Positions 1-10,880 of a stretch of 64,000 nucleotides of DNA are shown here, one piece after another. The position numbers and the translations under genes were made by a program. The DNA is from Merluccius polli (Eukaryota; Chordata; Actinopteri; Gadiformes; Merlucciidae): assembly GCA_030340625.1 (NCBI GenBank), contig JAOPHQ010001795.1, positions 1 through 64,000 on the forward strand, in the 5' to 3' direction. The notes under the pieces were generated by a model. That model did no database searches. It was not told the DNA's origin and saw only the letters and a list, made by a program, of their open reading frames with translations. Each line of letters starts with the position of its first letter. Position 1 is the first letter of the stretch.

Positions 1-114
1 ATGAGGGCAAAGCACTACCAGGAGGCCAAGAACCTGCTGAAGGTGCACCTTTTGAAGCAAGGCTATGGCAGCTGGTCCGCCAAGCCCCCCCACAGCGACA
101 ACTTCAACGCGTAA
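1..114 (+). CDS. adad1: adad1 copy 1, terminal coding exon (partial gene)
   Basis: Last coding exon of an ADAD1-like (TENR) adenosine-deaminase-domain protein. The window opens exactly at the exon start: in the duplicate at 16691 the same bases follow a CAG acceptor. It encodes about 37 residues, including YQEAKNLLK and GYGSWSAKPP, which match the end of the ADAR/ADAT1/ADAD deaminase domain (pattern YQEA...L...GSW...PP), then a TAA stop at 112-114. A polyadenylation signal AATAAA lies at 287-292. The rest of this copy lies upstream of the window. ADAD1 is known as a testis nuclear RNA-binding protein needed for spermatid development. Assignment to ADAD1 rather than ADAD2 rests on synteny with il2 and il21. 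Confidence 0.75.
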   Translation: MRAKHYQEAKNLLKVHLLKQGYGSWSAKPPHSDNFNA

Positions 115-736
115 CACAGCGTAACGCAGCGAGACCGGTCCGTCCGGCTGTTTCTTCCCCCCTGCAACCGGTGCTGCGCCCCCTTGGTTCCAGTAGATAG
201 GTTACAGATGCTGCGGTTGCGGTCGTATTTCCTTTGGTTTTATAAATGCTTGGTTTGTGATCATGGGGGCGAACGCTCGCTGTGGGAATAAAACTGGTTG
301 TTTTCTGTGTGTGTGAGTGGGGTGAGGGGTGGTGGCCTATGATAAGATCATTTAAATTGTTTAATTTTTGTGTATTATTTGTAAATGATGAAGATGTAAC
401 TAGGCTACTCTTTATAACTGTGTAGCGTAATGATCTGATCTGTGAGGGACAAATAAAAGCAAAGTTAGGTGAAGTTATACACTAAATGAGTTATTACAAA
501 GTAATTCATTATAAATGTTCTTTATTGGCACAGTTAAATAAAATAAAACAAAGATGTGAAATGTATTGTAGAAAAGACATTTGTTATTAGACAACCAATC
601 TGCAACATGAGACATTTTGTTTTCTCATTCGTGGGCACAAATCAAGAGGTAAGATGGAGACACCTGAGATATTTATTTATGTTTTACTGTTTCTGTCTTC
701 CCGGTGACTCGAGACCACTCGTATATCGTCAGTATG

Positions 737-820
<84 letters not shown>

Positions 821-1043
821 CTGCTGCGACAACTACTTTAAATAACTGGTCAGTTTGAATGCGTTGGGTCTGTTGGCAGTGACGGGCTAAGCTAGTTTTA
901 GCAGCCAGTCACTGATCACTTGATATCATATTTTGTTTCATAATTAATACGTCTTTCATTAACATAATGAGTTTTAAATATTGTTTGCTGTGTGTGTTGT
1001 AACAACTGCTGCTAACAAACCAAGTAGGCTAGCAGCATCGGGA
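115..1043. other. adad1 copy 1 3' UTR and downstream DNA
   Basis: No coding potential is evident. It begins as the 3' UTR of adad1 (AATAAA at 287-292) and contains an (AT)n microsatellite at about 738-813. The same stretch, nearly identical, lies at 16805-17759 in the second duplicate, where the (AT)n tract is longer (about 17425-17535). The ORF that runs through the microsatellite encodes alternating Tyr and Ile and is not a gene. Confidence 0.6.
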
Positions 1044-1594
1044 CCATAGACATCTTATACTTATATTTATAGACGGAGCGGTGGCTGCTGTGGCGCGAGA
1101 CATTCGGCGGCCATCTTGGAGTGGTGGGGGAGGGGCAGAGAGTGACAGTTGACCGTATGGCAGCAGAAGACAACATGGATGCCGAGCTGCTGCTCAGCGG
1201 ATTCCCGCTCGAATGAGCGGACGGTGGAAAATAGAAATCGCGGGATTACTTTTCACAAGTAAGATTTAACATTACCGTACTATTGGTTGTATTTTGTGAA
1301 AATAATATTACACGCCAAAACATGTGTCCTTTATCATAGCGACACGTATGACAAAACCGCGTGAAAATCAGTGGTATTCAGTGAGGTGTGATTAATTAAT
1401 CAGTGGTATTCAGTGAGGTGTGATTAATTAATCAGTGGTATTCAGTGAGGTGTGATTAATTAAATGCGCTGACAGTTCATTGCTCCTCCCGCCAAACTAA
1501 TGACACTGAGTGGAGCGGATCACCACTCCAAGATGGCGGCCCCGCGTCTCGTCAGCGCCAGTAGGCAGTAGCGCGCGATGCTCCGTCTCTATGG
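1044..1594. mobile_element. MITE-like element with CATAGAC termini, copy in unit 1
   Basis: Imperfect terminal inverted repeats: the left end starts CCATAGACATCTTATAC and the right end finishes GCTCCGTCTCTATGG. Internal near-terminal blocks are also inverted (GGCGGCCATCTTGGAGTGG on the left, CCACTCCAAGATGGCGGCC on the right). Short AGTGAGGTGTGATTAATTAA repeats lie inside. There is no transposase. The same family recurs at 2552-4351 and 17760-18330, with a relative at 9896-10354. Confidence 0.75.
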
Positions 1595-1635
1595 TTGTAA
1601 CGACGCGGCTAGCTAGCTAGCTAACGGTGAGTCCC

Positions 1636-2036
1636 GGCAGTCATGTCAACATGACGTCAGTTACGTAAATAACTTACGTAATTTGCGTAAGTTACGTAAT
1701 TTACGTACTTACGTAATTTGCGTAAGTTACGTTATTTACGTAAATTATGTAAATAACGTAACTTGCGTAAATTGTGTAAATAACTTAGGCCTACGTAATT
1801 TGCGTAAGTTAAGTTATTTACGTAAATTACGTAAATAACGTAACTTACGCAAATTGCGTAAGTTATTTACGTAACTTACGTAAATTACGTAAATAATTTA
1901 CGTAAATAACTTACGTAATTTGCGTAAGTTACGTTATTTACGTAACTTACGCAAATTACGTAAGTTATTTAACTTACGTTATTTACGTAATTTACGTAAG
2001 TTACGTAAATTGTGTAAATAACTTACGTAATTCGCG
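1636..2036. repeat. Palindromic TTACGTAA-rich array
   Basis: About 400 bases built almost wholly from TTACGTAA, TTACGTAAAT and TTTGCGTAAG variants. The motif is its own reverse complement, so the array can fold on itself at many offsets. It is present only in duplication unit 1. No ORF crosses it. Confidence 0.8.
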
Positions 2037-2040
2037 CGTC

Positions 2041-2370
2041 TTTTCTGGTCCGTCTTCATGGAAACATGAAGCCCTGCCAGTGGTGCGGCGTTTGGACCAG
2101 AGTGAAAACAAACGAAACATCACTGTATACCACCAGTATGTGTGAAAACACTCACTGTGGCTTTTTAAATTAATTGTTATTTATTCATAGATTTATATCT
2201 GTTATTTTTCAGTTGTCTGACTATCAAACCAGACAATAAAATAAAGTTAAATGTTTTTCTTTTGCTGTATTCATTCATGTTTTACAGAGGATTTAACCTG
2301 AACCAGGCTTTGCAACAATAATAATCACATCACATTCATGGGGGCATAGTATTATACTAACTCCTAGCGT

Positions 2371-2409
<39 letters not shown>

Positions 2410-2551
2410 ATAAAGTTATTTTTCAATAGACATATTTTTTGTTTTTGTGTGAAAAAAGGGTGGGTGGTGGCAGTGGGGCTCATTGGGTGCTCAGCAGCCC
2501 TAAAGCTCTGACCCTAGAATCGCCCCTGGTACTAGGTCTGGCGATGCTACT
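2041..2551. other. Non-coding stretch with (GT)n
   Basis: No gene recognised. It contains a (GT)n microsatellite at about 2375-2404 and AT-rich sequence. It is absent from duplication unit 2. Confidence 0.4.
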
Positions 2552-4351
2552 CATAGACATCTTATACATAGACGGAGCATTGGCTGCTGTGGCGCGAGAA
2601 ATTCGGCGGCCATCTTGGAGTGGTGATGGGGGAGGGGAGCAGAGTGACAGTTGACACGTATGGCCAGGAGAAGAAAACAAGGACGCCGAGCTGCTGTTCA
2701 GCGTATTCCTGCTCAAATGAGCCGACGGTCGAAAATAGAAATCGCGGGATTACTTTTCACAAGTAAGATTTAACATTACCGTACTATTGGTTATATTTTG
2801 TGAAAATAATATTACACGCCAAAACATGTAATAATAATAATAAAAATGTTATTTATATAGCGCTTTTCAAGACACCCAAAGACGCTTTACATAAGTACAC
2901 ATAACACAAAGAAAGGGGAGGAATACAGCAGAGACACAAGGAGAGTGGAGGAAAAAAAGCCATATCCCAGCCTGAAGTCCGGGGGGGGGGGGGGGGGACT
3001 ACAGTTTGGGCACAGGAAAAAACCTCAGCAAACAGAGCAACACATCACAGGCTCAGGGTCAGAAGCGGCAGCCAATACGCGCCAGCGTTCTCTAACACAC
3101 TGAAGACATAACAGGACACAGTACAGTAGACACGGACGCAGCGAGGACGTGGGATACACCTGGGGTAAGTGGCATCGTCCAGCCACTGAAAGTCAGTCTC
3201 AAAGTTCGCAAGGTCTTGGCGAGAACACAGCAGGTTGCCATGGAGACGGCCTTGATCAGGGCAGGGAATGTCAACAAATCACAGGTGCTTGTGGGAGAAG
3301 GGGAGGGTGAGGGAGAAAGAGCTCGTCGGAGTATCCTTCGGGAGGTAGACGTTGAACCAGCAGTGGCCTTGGCCAAGGCTACAGCTGATATGAGGGCCGA
3401 AAGTAGATAGGATTGGAATTTTTGGGTGAGGGGCGAATTTAAGCCTCTCGGTTCTGGTCCACAAAGCGATCCAGTTTCCGATGCAGAGCAGTGAGGTTTT
3501 CCGAGATCGAATCCAACCTATGGCTCAAGGCAATAGCCTGAGCACCAGCAGCTCTACCCATCGCATCGTGTCCTTTATCATAGCGACACGTATGACAAAA
3601 AAAACGCGTGAAAATCTATTCAGTGAGGTGTGATTAATTAAATGCGCTGACAGTTCATTGCTCCTCCTGCCAAACGAATGACACTGAGTGGAGCGGATCA
3701 CCACTCCAAGATGGCGGCCCCGCGTCTCGTCAGCGCCAGTAGGCAGTAGCGCTCGATGCTCCGTCCATAGACATCTTATACATAGACGGAGCATTGGCTG
3801 CTGTGGCGCGAGAAATTCGGCGGCCATCTTGGAGTGGTGATGGGGGAGGGGAGCAGAGTGACAGTTGACACGTATGGCCAGGAGAAGAAAACAAGGATGC
3901 CGAGCTGCTGTTCAGCGTATTCCTGCTCAAATGAGCGGACGGTCGAATACAGAAATCGCGGGATTACTTTTCACAAGTAAGATTTAACATTACTGTACTA
4001 TTGGTTGTATTTTGTGAAAATAATATTACACGCCAAAACATGTCCTTTATCATAGCGACACGTATGACAAAAAAACGCGTGAAAATCAGTGGTATTAAAT
4101 GAGGTGTGATTAATTAATCAGTGGTATTCAGTGAGGTGTGATTAATTAATCAGTGGTATTCAGTGAGGTGTGATTAATTAAATGCGCTGACAGTTCATTG
4201 TTCCTCCTGCCAAACGAATGACACCGAGTGGAGCGGATCACCACTCCAAGATGGCGGCCCCGCGTCTCGTCAGCGCCAGTAGGCGGTAGCGCTCGATGCG
4301 CCGTCTATGTATAAGATGTCTATGGCTCTGTCTATGTATAAGATGTCTATG
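2552..4351. mobile_element. Composite nested MITE with 8-bp target duplication
   Basis: Begins CATAGACATC and ends GATGTCTATG. It is flanked by the direct repeat ATGCTACT (2544-2551 and 4352-4359), an 8-bp target duplication typical of hAT elements. It contains an internal second copy of the same MITE (about 3766-4326) and a middle block (about 2830-3565) with a LINE-tail-like start (TTTATATAGCGCTTTTCAAG) and a 17-base G run near 2982. It is non-autonomous; no transposase ORF was found. Confidence 0.75.
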
Positions 4352-4683
4352 ATGCTACTATGTTAGAGCGATTTCTTTTCCCCAAAATCTGCGGTCCAAT
4401 CAGCGAACAGGAGGCGCGGCCTGAGAACAGTGACGTAGAGGTCGTGCGCGAATTTCAGTTATTGAGCGGAAGTACGGAGGCGGGCGGAGGCTAATGCTAA
4501 TGCTCACTGCATCTGCCGTTTGTATACTGCGCGCAACGTGGTTTCTGGCGCATGAAATACGTCACGACCAAACGTTAGCGATTGGTTAAGGCAGATCCAG
4601 AGTGGCACTGGGCAGAGCCAATAGGTTTTAAACTTCAACAGCACCCGCCTTCAAGTGAGACATCGTTTGTCTCTACAGCATTG
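4352..4683. other. Unassigned single-copy stretch
   Basis: GC-moderate sequence without a convincing ORF, splice signals or repeats. It has no counterpart in duplication unit 2. Nothing recognised. Confidence 0.3.
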
Positions 4684-5317
4684 CTAGACCTTTAGTATGA
4701 ATGAAATGAGTACCAAGGTCTAGTTAGGACTAGACTATAGCAGTTCTAGACCTTTAGTATGAATGAAATGAGTACCAAGGTCTAGTTAGGACTAGACTAT
4801 AGCAGTTCTAGACCTTTAGTATGAATGAAATGAGTACCAAGGTCTAGTTAGGACTAGGCTAGTCTGGCAGGGGGGGGCTGGCTATCTACTTTATACCATA
4901 AACAGACATGATCATAAACAATAGGATCATAAACAATAGGATCATAGACAATAAGATCATAAACAATAGGATCATAAGCAATAAGAAAATAAAAAATAGG
5001 ATCATAAACAATAAGAAAATAAACAACAGGATCATAAGCAGCAGGACGGGGTCATGTGAACCGTCTGGTGTCCTGGTCTGTGGACATCTTGTATGTCCCT
5101 CCATCTCTACTCTGACCTACTGAACCGTCTGGTGTCCTGGTCTGTGGACATCTTGTATGTCCCTCCATCTCTACTCTGACCTACTGAACCGTCTGGTGTC
5201 CTGGTCTGTGGACATCTTGTATGTCCCTCCATCTCTACTCTGACCTACTGAACCGTCTGGTGTCCTGGTCTGTGGACATCTTGTATGTCCCTCCATCTCT
5301 CCTCTGACCTACTGAAC
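4684..5317. repeat. Three consecutive minisatellites (62, 15 and 64 bp)
   Basis: A 62-bp unit starting CTAGACCTTTAGTATG occurs three times (4684-4860). A roughly 15-bp unit (ATCATAAACAATAGG) fills about 4905-5042. A 64-bp unit starting CCGTCTGGTGTCCTGG occurs four times from 5061. The last two arrays are also in unit 2 (about 18570-19370), where the 64-bp unit reaches about ten copies. Confidence 0.9.
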
Positions 5318-5900
5318 CCACCGCGTCCACAGCCAGTAGCCCATCTTTGGGGGGTGAGAAGACCTCATGGTAACGTATTCATACTGAAGATGCTAGATGT
5401 TGCTGAACAGTGAGTTGACCTGGAGATGCTGCAAACTGCAAAGCATATGTGCATGCTTTAATAAATGACACGGCAGGAAGCGCTGTGGTTTCCTGCAGAG
5501 CAGGTCTTGTCTCCAGCACCAGGCTGGGCTCCTCAGTGTGCACCTCGCCTCCATGCCACAGCTTAGTCCAAGGAACCCAAGTCCTGGTTCTAATGGCACC
5601 GGATCTAACTGGACCGGATCATGCTCCACATCTGTATGTATTACCCCGGGCTTCACCGCGCATCACATATCAATGATGCAATGTCTGACCAGTATTTTAT
5701 TATTTGTACATTTCTTTGCAATAGGGCTGAGGGATCTGCAGCCAGATCTGAAAGGCCACTTCGTGTGGCAGGTGTAGGAGCAAGCTCTTAGGAGTCATGG
5801 TTTTGTGCATTTTATGAATGAAGCCAGTGGGTGTTTTTTTTTTTTTAGATGTTTCCAGTTTGTGTTTAAAGAAAGGTTTGAAATACTTCAACAAGACTCT

Positions 5901-5936
<36 letters not shown>

Positions 5937-6960
5937 ATTACAAGTGGAAATAATCAGATCCAGACGCGAGTCAGATCAGTACAACATGTGGCTCAGGTCG
6001 TGTGTTGGCTGGAAGATAGGTTAGATTTGCTCTTACATTGGTGTAATTTGAAGTGTGTAAGTCTTGTCTTCACCCCCCCCCCCCCCCCCCCCCCCCCCAT
6101 CCTGAGCAGCAGAGACAAACAGGAAGTGCTTGATGTGGTCGCTCCTCGTACCTCGCTGCTCTCTCTGGCCTCGGTGACACACGCCGTCTCAACGCGACGT
6201 TGTGTGATCCGATGCACCGGATCGGATCAGGGGTCTGACCTCCACACTTGGACCCTGGTAGGGGGGGTAGGGTAGGGTCTGGACCCGGTAGGGGTAGGGT
6301 AGGGTCTGGACCCCGGTAGGGCCCCGCACCGCATCGTTGAGGGGTCGAGTCTCGGTTAAACCCCACGACTTATTTTCATCCTTCAAGTATCGGTAGTAGC
6401 CTCTGCAGACCGGGAGGATCCCGGCGGGCTCAGTGTAGACCCAGACCGCTGGCCACACGCCGATGCGATCCGATCAGAACGCAAGCTCCTGTTCACATTG
6501 TGATCGGATCACAATGTGAACAGGAGCCAATCCGGGACCGTCCAGACCCGGCAGCGGATGCGATGGGTTCCCCTCCCAGGGTCGGGGGCTAGGGGGAGCA
6601 GATGTACTGACGCTGCGGTGAGGGGGCGCAGGGGGACTTCGACGTCAGAGAGGAGTTTTATGTTGAGATGTGACTGCAGAATGTCCCCTTCATGTCTCAC
6701 AGGAACGTATTTATCACCGCAGCTCTGACCCTTTCACTTGGAGGCTCTTCACACCCACTCACATTCCCCTCACATCCCCTCTGAAACCTGTACATACCAA
6801 ACATGTTGCACTGAAGTCAGGGTCTCTCTGTCTGTCTGTCTGTCTCTCTCTCTCTGGCTCTCTCTCTCTCTCTCTGTCTGTCTCTCTCTCTCTTTGTGTG
6901 TGTCTTTCTATGTCTCTTTGCCTCTCTCTCATATTTAATAGGGTCAGAACAAGCACATTT
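5318..6960. other. Duplicated non-coding DNA between adad1 and il2
   Basis: Matches 19370-20950 in unit 2 almost base for base. It contains (GT)n near 5905-5935, a C run of about 25 at 6074-6098, a GGGTAGGG-type G-rich block at about 6255-6322 and (TC)n near 6830-6930. Open frames here read through repeats and lack family resemblance. A 43-bp palindrome at 6485-6527 is unique to this copy. Confidence 0.6.
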
Positions 6961-6969
6961 TTTCTTTTT

Positions 6970-7412
6970 TTTTTATTATGTTAATATCAGAGCACCAAAT
7001 CCAACAGGTTTATATTAAAAATAGACAGTTAATAAATTATAACAATACATAATAATATAAATTATATAACATGTGTAGCACTTTTCAAGAGCTTACATTC
7101 GGTAAGATAAGTTAATACATATCAGTCTTCTTCAATATAAATAGCAAGTAGTATAAAGACACCTGAGTTTAGAATAGGAATGCATACAATCAAATAGTGT
7201 AACTATTTCAAATAAATATTTCATATGTATTTCAAGAAATACATATACAAAGCGTGAGCATCAACATTTTCAGTGTAATGTAGCAGTTTTATCTGGATAC
7301 ACAGCCTTCAATAAATTAAATTCATAGGTTGGCAAATCAAATGATTTTGTAGTCGTAGCAACCAGCGCTTCAGTGTCACCTGCTGATCAAGTCATGATGG
7401 CCGCTGTCTGGT
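6970..7412 (-). promoter_or_regulatory. il2: il2 copy 1 3' UTR, AU-rich
   Basis: On the minus strand, downstream of the il2 stop codon, the sequence is very AT-rich. It contains ATTTA pentamers near 7195-7215 and an AATAAA-type signal near 6970-6976. AU-rich elements in the 3' UTR are a known mRNA-decay feature of cytokine genes. The region is conserved in the second copy (about 20935-21373). The exact 3' end is not determined. Confidence 0.45.
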
Positions 7413-8474
7413 TTAGCGGCCTTGCGTGTTCTCACACGTTGCACACATATGCAGTAAACTGGTCATACGGTCCAGGATGTCCTGCCAAGACCAATTGTGG
7501 AGGGCCATGCGCTCACACGTGAACTTGGAACACTTTCGGTCGGTACACTGAGTAGAAAACCAGAAACACCACAGTCAGCATTAAGGCTTTCTGAGTACAA
7601 GTTAGCAAAGGATGATTAAATTGTCCCGCATTAAGTAGCAACGAAGACTTACCTTGATGTTTCGTTGTTCCAGCTGATTTACAATCCCCGCAATTTTATC
7701 CTCTCCGTCTTCACATTTTATCTTCATGAGGTGGGGAATCAGGCACTGCAGCTTGGCCTCAAAACAGCGGCGCTGCGAGAGGAAGACAGACATGTGTGTT
7801 TAGTCGACTAGCTGGCTCTGCTGCGAGGACCTGGCCTCCTCCACCACTTCCAGTACTAGAGAGTGTGGTGGTGAGCAGCAGTGTTGAAACAAACCATGAC
7901 TCCTATTTAGCAGCTTGCTGCTGCTGCTCTGTGGGCTCGCTGGCGTGGTTTACACCAAATCTGACTGTTTATTTCTTAGTCTTACATGAGATTTCACTGT
8001 ATTTTTCTTAGTCTTACATGAAATTTCACTATATATATCTAAGTTTTCAGGGAGTTGTCGTCTCTCATCCCTGGCAGACAGCTCTTGCTTGTATGAGTCA
8101 GTTTGATTGGTATCATCACAGACAGTCATTTCTCATTTGTTTTCTGTCAAGTTTAAGAAAGAATAAGAAATATCAAACTATATACACTTACCGTCATTGG
8201 CTTTAGGGTTGAATTGTGCTGATTATCCAAATTTGGCTGATTATCCAGATGGGATTGAAGAAAAAGGACAATCAATTAGTGTTGTTTAGAGAGAGATATA
8301 ATGAGGTATTGGTACGAAATAGCTGCAAAAAGTAAGATAACTTACACATGTCACATGTTTCTTGAGGTTCTTTACCGTGAGTATAATATCTTCACAGGTG
8401 TTACCAGTAGTGTTGACTTGAAGGCACCCAGACAGAGCAATAGTCCAAAACACAATCCTGAAAATATTCTCCAT
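7413..8474 (-). CDS. il2: Interleukin-2, copy 1
   Basis: Secreted four-helix cytokine; IL-2 is a T-cell growth factor acting through the common gamma chain. Four coding exons on the minus strand: 8346-8474, 8192-8236, 7653-7772 and 7413-7547. All junctions are in phase 0, with GTAAGT donors after exons 1-3 and CAG acceptors. They give about 142 residues. Exon 1 starts with a hydrophobic signal peptide (IFRIVFWTIALSG). Exon 3 has CFEAKLQCLIP; exon 4 has MALHNWSWQDILDRM, the last helix, and ends NTQGR then TAA. Mature cysteines fall at about residues 27, 43, 61, 68, 78, 99, 104, 109, 133 and 136. The identification rests on exon structure, fold pattern and position between adad1 and il21. An alternative acceptor 18 bases into exon 2 would keep frame. 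Confidence 0.85.
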
Positions 8475-8700
8475 TTCAAGAGTTAGGAGTTGAAAGTTCA
8501 GCCTTAAAGATCGATATCTTCTTAGCAAGTTGCTTTGGATTTGAAGTGGTGAATTTGTTGTGTACTGATGACATGCACCTACTTTTATACAGTATGCAGT
8601 AGGTGTGGGGTGGAAATAGTGGGCTGAATTAGTGTGGATCAAAACTAATACACATTGTTTTCCTACAGATGACTCTGGGCTTTTTTTCACACACTTGGTG
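8475..8700 (-). promoter_or_regulatory. il2: il2 copy 1 promoter (TATA, NFAT-like, AP-1-like)
   Basis: Reading the minus strand, a TATAAAA box lies at 8583-8589, about 110 bases before the ATG. Farther upstream are GGAAAA (8658-8663, an NFAT core) and AGAGTCAT (8669-8676, AP-1-like). Clustered NFAT and AP-1 sites are the known mode of control of mammalian IL2. Assignment here is by motif only. Confidence 0.5.
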
Positions 8701-8879
8701 ATAGGTGAAACCCCTTGGGTTCCCCAGGTTGTCTTGACCTATTTAATGGTCATTGGGTTTTACTTTCTATACGTGTGTTCACTCTTGCTGTGTTTTCAAA
8801 GTACGTATACTGAGTGGAAACATTAAGTGAGCATCAGTGGGGGGTGCAGATGGAAACGTTTATAATGAAATGTGACAAT

Positions 8880-9290
8880 GATGATGATGATGATGATGAT
8901 GCCTAACTAACGATTAGAAAGGTTCCTCTCTGTATTGTAAGACACCTACTGCTTCACTGTCTCCTAATGTTGGACACCTACTGCTTCACTGTCTCCTAAT
9001 TTTGGACACCTACTGCTTCACTGTCTCCTAATGTTGGACACCTACTGCTTCACTGTCTCCTAATGTTGGACACCTACTGCTTCACTGTCTCCTAATGTTG
9101 GACGCCTACTGCTTCACTGTATCCTAATGTTGGACACCTACTGCTTCACTGTCTCCTAATGTTGGACACCTACTGCTTCACTGTCTCCTAATGTTGGACA
9201 CCTACTGCTTCACTGTATCCTAATGTTGGACACCTACTGCTTCACTGTCTCCTAATGTTGGACACCTACTGCTTCACTGCTCACTTTCCA
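8880..9290. repeat. (GAT)n and 32-bp minisatellite, unit 1
   Basis: A short (GAT)n tract at about 8880-8900 is followed from about 8943 by about eleven copies of a 32-bp unit (GACACCTACTGCTTCACTGT then CTCCTAATGTTG). The homologous array in unit 2 is at 23740-24370. Confidence 0.9.
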
Positions 9291-9465
9291 TTTCCATGCT
9301 GTACAGGTGGAGCTGACGCCAGGCAGGAGGATGTGTGAGACGATGAGTTTAGACTAGAGATGAAGGCGGGGGGGTTTTCTTCCAGGGAACTAATCATCTG
9401 TTTCCATGCTTAACCAAACCCCATGGCTTTCATTAGGGCCCAGTGTGTGTGTGTATGTAGATAGA

Positions 9466-10111
9466 CAGGGTTCCCGCAGGGTCTTAAAAAGTCTTAAAAG
9501 CATTGAATTTCTGAATTTGGAAATAATACCTTAAAAAGACTTGGAAAAAGTCTTGAATTTTGATATTATGGTCTTAAAAATGGTGCTGTATGTAACTTAT
9601 CTGTATCGCATTTCTCATCAAAAGTTTCATTTGTCAACCACAATTATTTTGATCAAATAACGTAAATAAAGATAGATAGATAGATACAAACTTTATTGAT
9701 CCCCGAAGGGAAATTCAGTTGTCATAGCAGCAATGGTACATGTGCAATTACCTAAACAGAGTAACTGAAAAGAGCCAATAACTGAGAACGCAACGCAGCC
9801 CCAGGGACAATTCTCCGAACACTGACTGATTCACATTCCACACTTGTTTGTGGTCTGTGTCTGTGTTTGTGTTGGGTGCTGTTACCATAGACATAGACGC
9901 CTCATAGACTGACGCTGCCCGTTAGAGCTGACGTAGCAGCGCGGCCGCCATCTTGGAAGGGACCCCAGTGCGTCCCCAGTGCATTCATTTCTATGGAGGA
10001 AGGTGTATCCCCAAACACAATAATAAGCATAACTCCCCGAATTTTTACCGGATTTTCACACGGTTTGGTTTGTTACAAACGGCAGAGATTTATTTATGAT
10101 ACAGGACGAAT

Positions 10112-10150
<39 letters not shown>

Positions 10151-10520
10151 ATAAGAATTATTGTTCAATCTTACTTGTTAAAGGTAATCCCACGCGATCT
10201 GGTGTCAATACTGCGCCGTAAGCTGCACAACATACTGGCATAGCTTGCTCTCCCGTTGACTCCTATGCTAGACTAGAGTGAGGAGTCCCTACCAATATGG
10301 CGGCAACGCTGGGTTACGTTCCATCACGTCATGAGGCGTCTATGTATGTCTATGGCTGTTACATAAGGTTTTCTTCTTTATTTTTAATGGTGGTCGGCAT
10401 CCAGCTTATTGGTGCATTACCGCCACCTTCTGTTCTGGAGTGTGAATCATTTTTATTTTATTTGTATTTAACCTGTACAGGAGTACTGTGGACTGCTATT
10501 TTGTTCATAACAACAATAAC

Positions 10521-10551
<31 letters not shown>

Positions 10552-10880
10552 CAGTCTTGTATAGTGCATTTCTAGGACCCAATGCGCTTCACAACAAAAA
10601 ATAAAAATAATGGAAAAAGGAAAAGGGCTTTAAAAAAAAAAAGAAAAAAAAATCTTGAAGTAGGCGATTTTAAAAATGTGAGTTTTGAGGAGTGACTTGA
10701 AAGAATAAATGGAATTGTTGAATTAAACGAATACTCTGAAATTCAAGGATTTCATTTTTCTTTGCCGGTAGGGATGTGAAATAGGCAGAGAAATAGGTAT
10801 TCATTTTTGATATAAATGGTCTTAAAAAGGTCTTAAAAAGACTTGAATGTGACTTGAAGAAACCTGTAGGAACCCTGTCT
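9466..10880. mobile_element. DNA transposon with CAGGGTTCC termini, nested insertion inside
   Basis: The left end reads AGGGTTCCCGCAGGGTCTTA; the right end, reverse-complemented, reads AGGGTTCCTACAGGTTTCTT. Both ends carry repeated GTCTTAAAAAG motifs. Only the outer 8-10 bases match well. No transposase was found. A LINE-tail-like block (TTTATTGATCCCCGAAGGG) lies near 9690 and the MITE at 9896-10354 is nested inside. It interrupts the spacer between il2 copy 1 and the second adad1. Confidence 0.6.
9896..10354. mobile_element. MITE with 8-bp target duplication GCTGTTAC
   Basis: Starts CATAGACATAGACGCCTCAT and ends in its imperfect inverse (ATGAGGCGTCTATG...GTCTATG). It is flanked by GCTGTTAC at 9888-9895 and 10355-10362. 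It is related at its ends to the 1044 and 2552 elements. It contains a poly-T run of about 30 near 10116. Confidence 0.8.

Larger units (their letters stand above)
1..9460. repeat. Segmental tandem duplication, unit 1 (adad1 3' end + il2)
   Basis: Bases 1 to about 9460 are repeated in the same order and orientation at 16691 to about 24550. Shared landmarks in order are the adad1 terminal exon, the (AT)n tract, a MITE, a 64-bp minisatellite, the C-run, the il2 gene, a (GAT)n tract and a 32-bp minisatellite. Sequence identity is very high outside the il2 exons. Unit 1 carries an extra stretch at about 1633-4880 that corresponds to only about 190 bases in unit 2. Confidence 0.9.

Noticed and set aside
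738..858. ORF of alternating Tyr-Ile at the unit 1 (AT)n, and similar ones at 17400-17570, 50250-51170 and 59330-59400
   Set aside because: Translation of (TA)n microsatellites; no real protein.
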